Positions 56,555-56,624 of a stretch of 56,624 nucleotides of DNA are shown one piece after another. Numbering within the stretch: position 1 is the stretch's first letter; each line of letters begins with the position of its first letter. Made by a program: the position numbers and the translations under genes. The notes under the pieces are model-generated. The model was not told the origin of the DNA and did not search any database. It was given only the letters and a program-made list of their open reading frames with translations. Source of the DNA: an uncultured Clostridia bacterium. Its GTDB lineage: Bacteria > Bacillota > Clostridia > Monoglobales > Monoglobaceae. Location: positions 1-56,624 of the forward strand of contig CANRNL010000016.1 in the NCBI GenBank assembly GCA_947631965.1, in the 5' to 3' direction.

Positions 56555-56624
56555 CGGCTTAAAATCAAGTTTTCTTTCATCTTGGTACATTTTAATATCA
56601 TCCTATATCATTGTACATTTCGGG
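56555..56624. other. right-edge intergenic sequence
   Basis: This 70-bp A+T-rich stretch contains a repeated GTACATTT (within 56584-56592 and 56611-56620). I see no gene, promoter or terminator that I can support. Confidence 0.4.

Overview
The window looks like a chromosome segment from a gut-type Clostridia (Firmicutes), probably an uncultured Oscillospirales- or Lachnospirales-like lineage. The evidence is the miaB-ylbF-mutS-mutL order (the Bacillus/Clostridia arrangement), a bacterial V-type ATPase operon, an IscR-like Rrf2 regulator, AGGAGG-type ribosome binding sites, and large S-layer-homology (SLH) proteins with Pro/Thr linkers. I saw no rRNA, tRNA or CRISPR array.

Region 1 (1-16.6 kb) is housekeeping. 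On the minus strand purC-purF-guaA form a purine operon. Divergent from it, pncB-prs-miaB-ylbF-mutS-mutL run on the plus strand, joining PRPP use and supply (nicotinate phosphoribosyltransferase, PRPP synthetase) to tRNA methylthiolation and mismatch repair. rnhA follows with its own promoter, then nifS-nifU-mnmA, a sulfur-mobilisation and tRNA-thiolation set. Region 2 (16.6-18.8 kb, minus strand) is an IscR-like regulator, a TcdA-type enzyme and a TtcA-type thiolase, so Fe-S and sulfur handling for tRNA modification is concentrated here.

Region 3 (18.9-27.4 kb, minus strand) is a nine-gene V-type ATPase operon in the order H/G-I-K-E-C-F-A-B-D. Its rotor subunit K keeps every residue used for Na+ binding in Enterococcus hirae NtpK. 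Region 4 (27.4-30.7 kb) is a polar amino-acid ABC transporter with two permeases, an ATPase and a lipoprotein receptor.

Region 5 (30.9-45.8 kb) is a cell-envelope locus. It holds a 1955-residue protein that fuses a papain-type protease, two about 370-residue repeat modules, three SLH repeats and a C-terminal DUF3089 alpha/beta-hydrolase; a 1768-residue relative with about four modules and a near-identical SLH end; a secreted NlpC/P60-SH3 hydrolase; a VanX-like D-Ala-D-Ala dipeptidase lipoprotein; and a tyrosine-phosphatase-like lipoprotein.

Region 6 (45.9-54.4 kb) is visibly more A+T-rich and looks like part of a Clostridial integrative/conjugative element. It has a small element-type protein, a helix-turn-helix replication-initiator-like gene broken by an 8-bp tandem duplication, a DUF3789 miniprotein, ParB, a Cys-rich miniprotein, a DpnD/PcfM-DUF3846 protein, and a 1819-residue SLH protein carrying about 14 Cys/His 'zinc-ribbon-like' repeats and seven Ig-like repeats. 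No integrase, relaxase or type IV secretion gene lies in the window. Region 7 (54.5-56.6 kb) has a GNAT acetyltransferase, then a ferredoxin, a 4Fe-4S membrane protein and a nitroreductase that could form a small electron-transfer chain, and a zinc-ribbon miniprotein.

The least ordinary contents are the protease-SLH-hydrolase fusion with its sister protein, the Cys/His-repeat surface protein on the element, and the 8-bp duplication that breaks the initiator-like gene.
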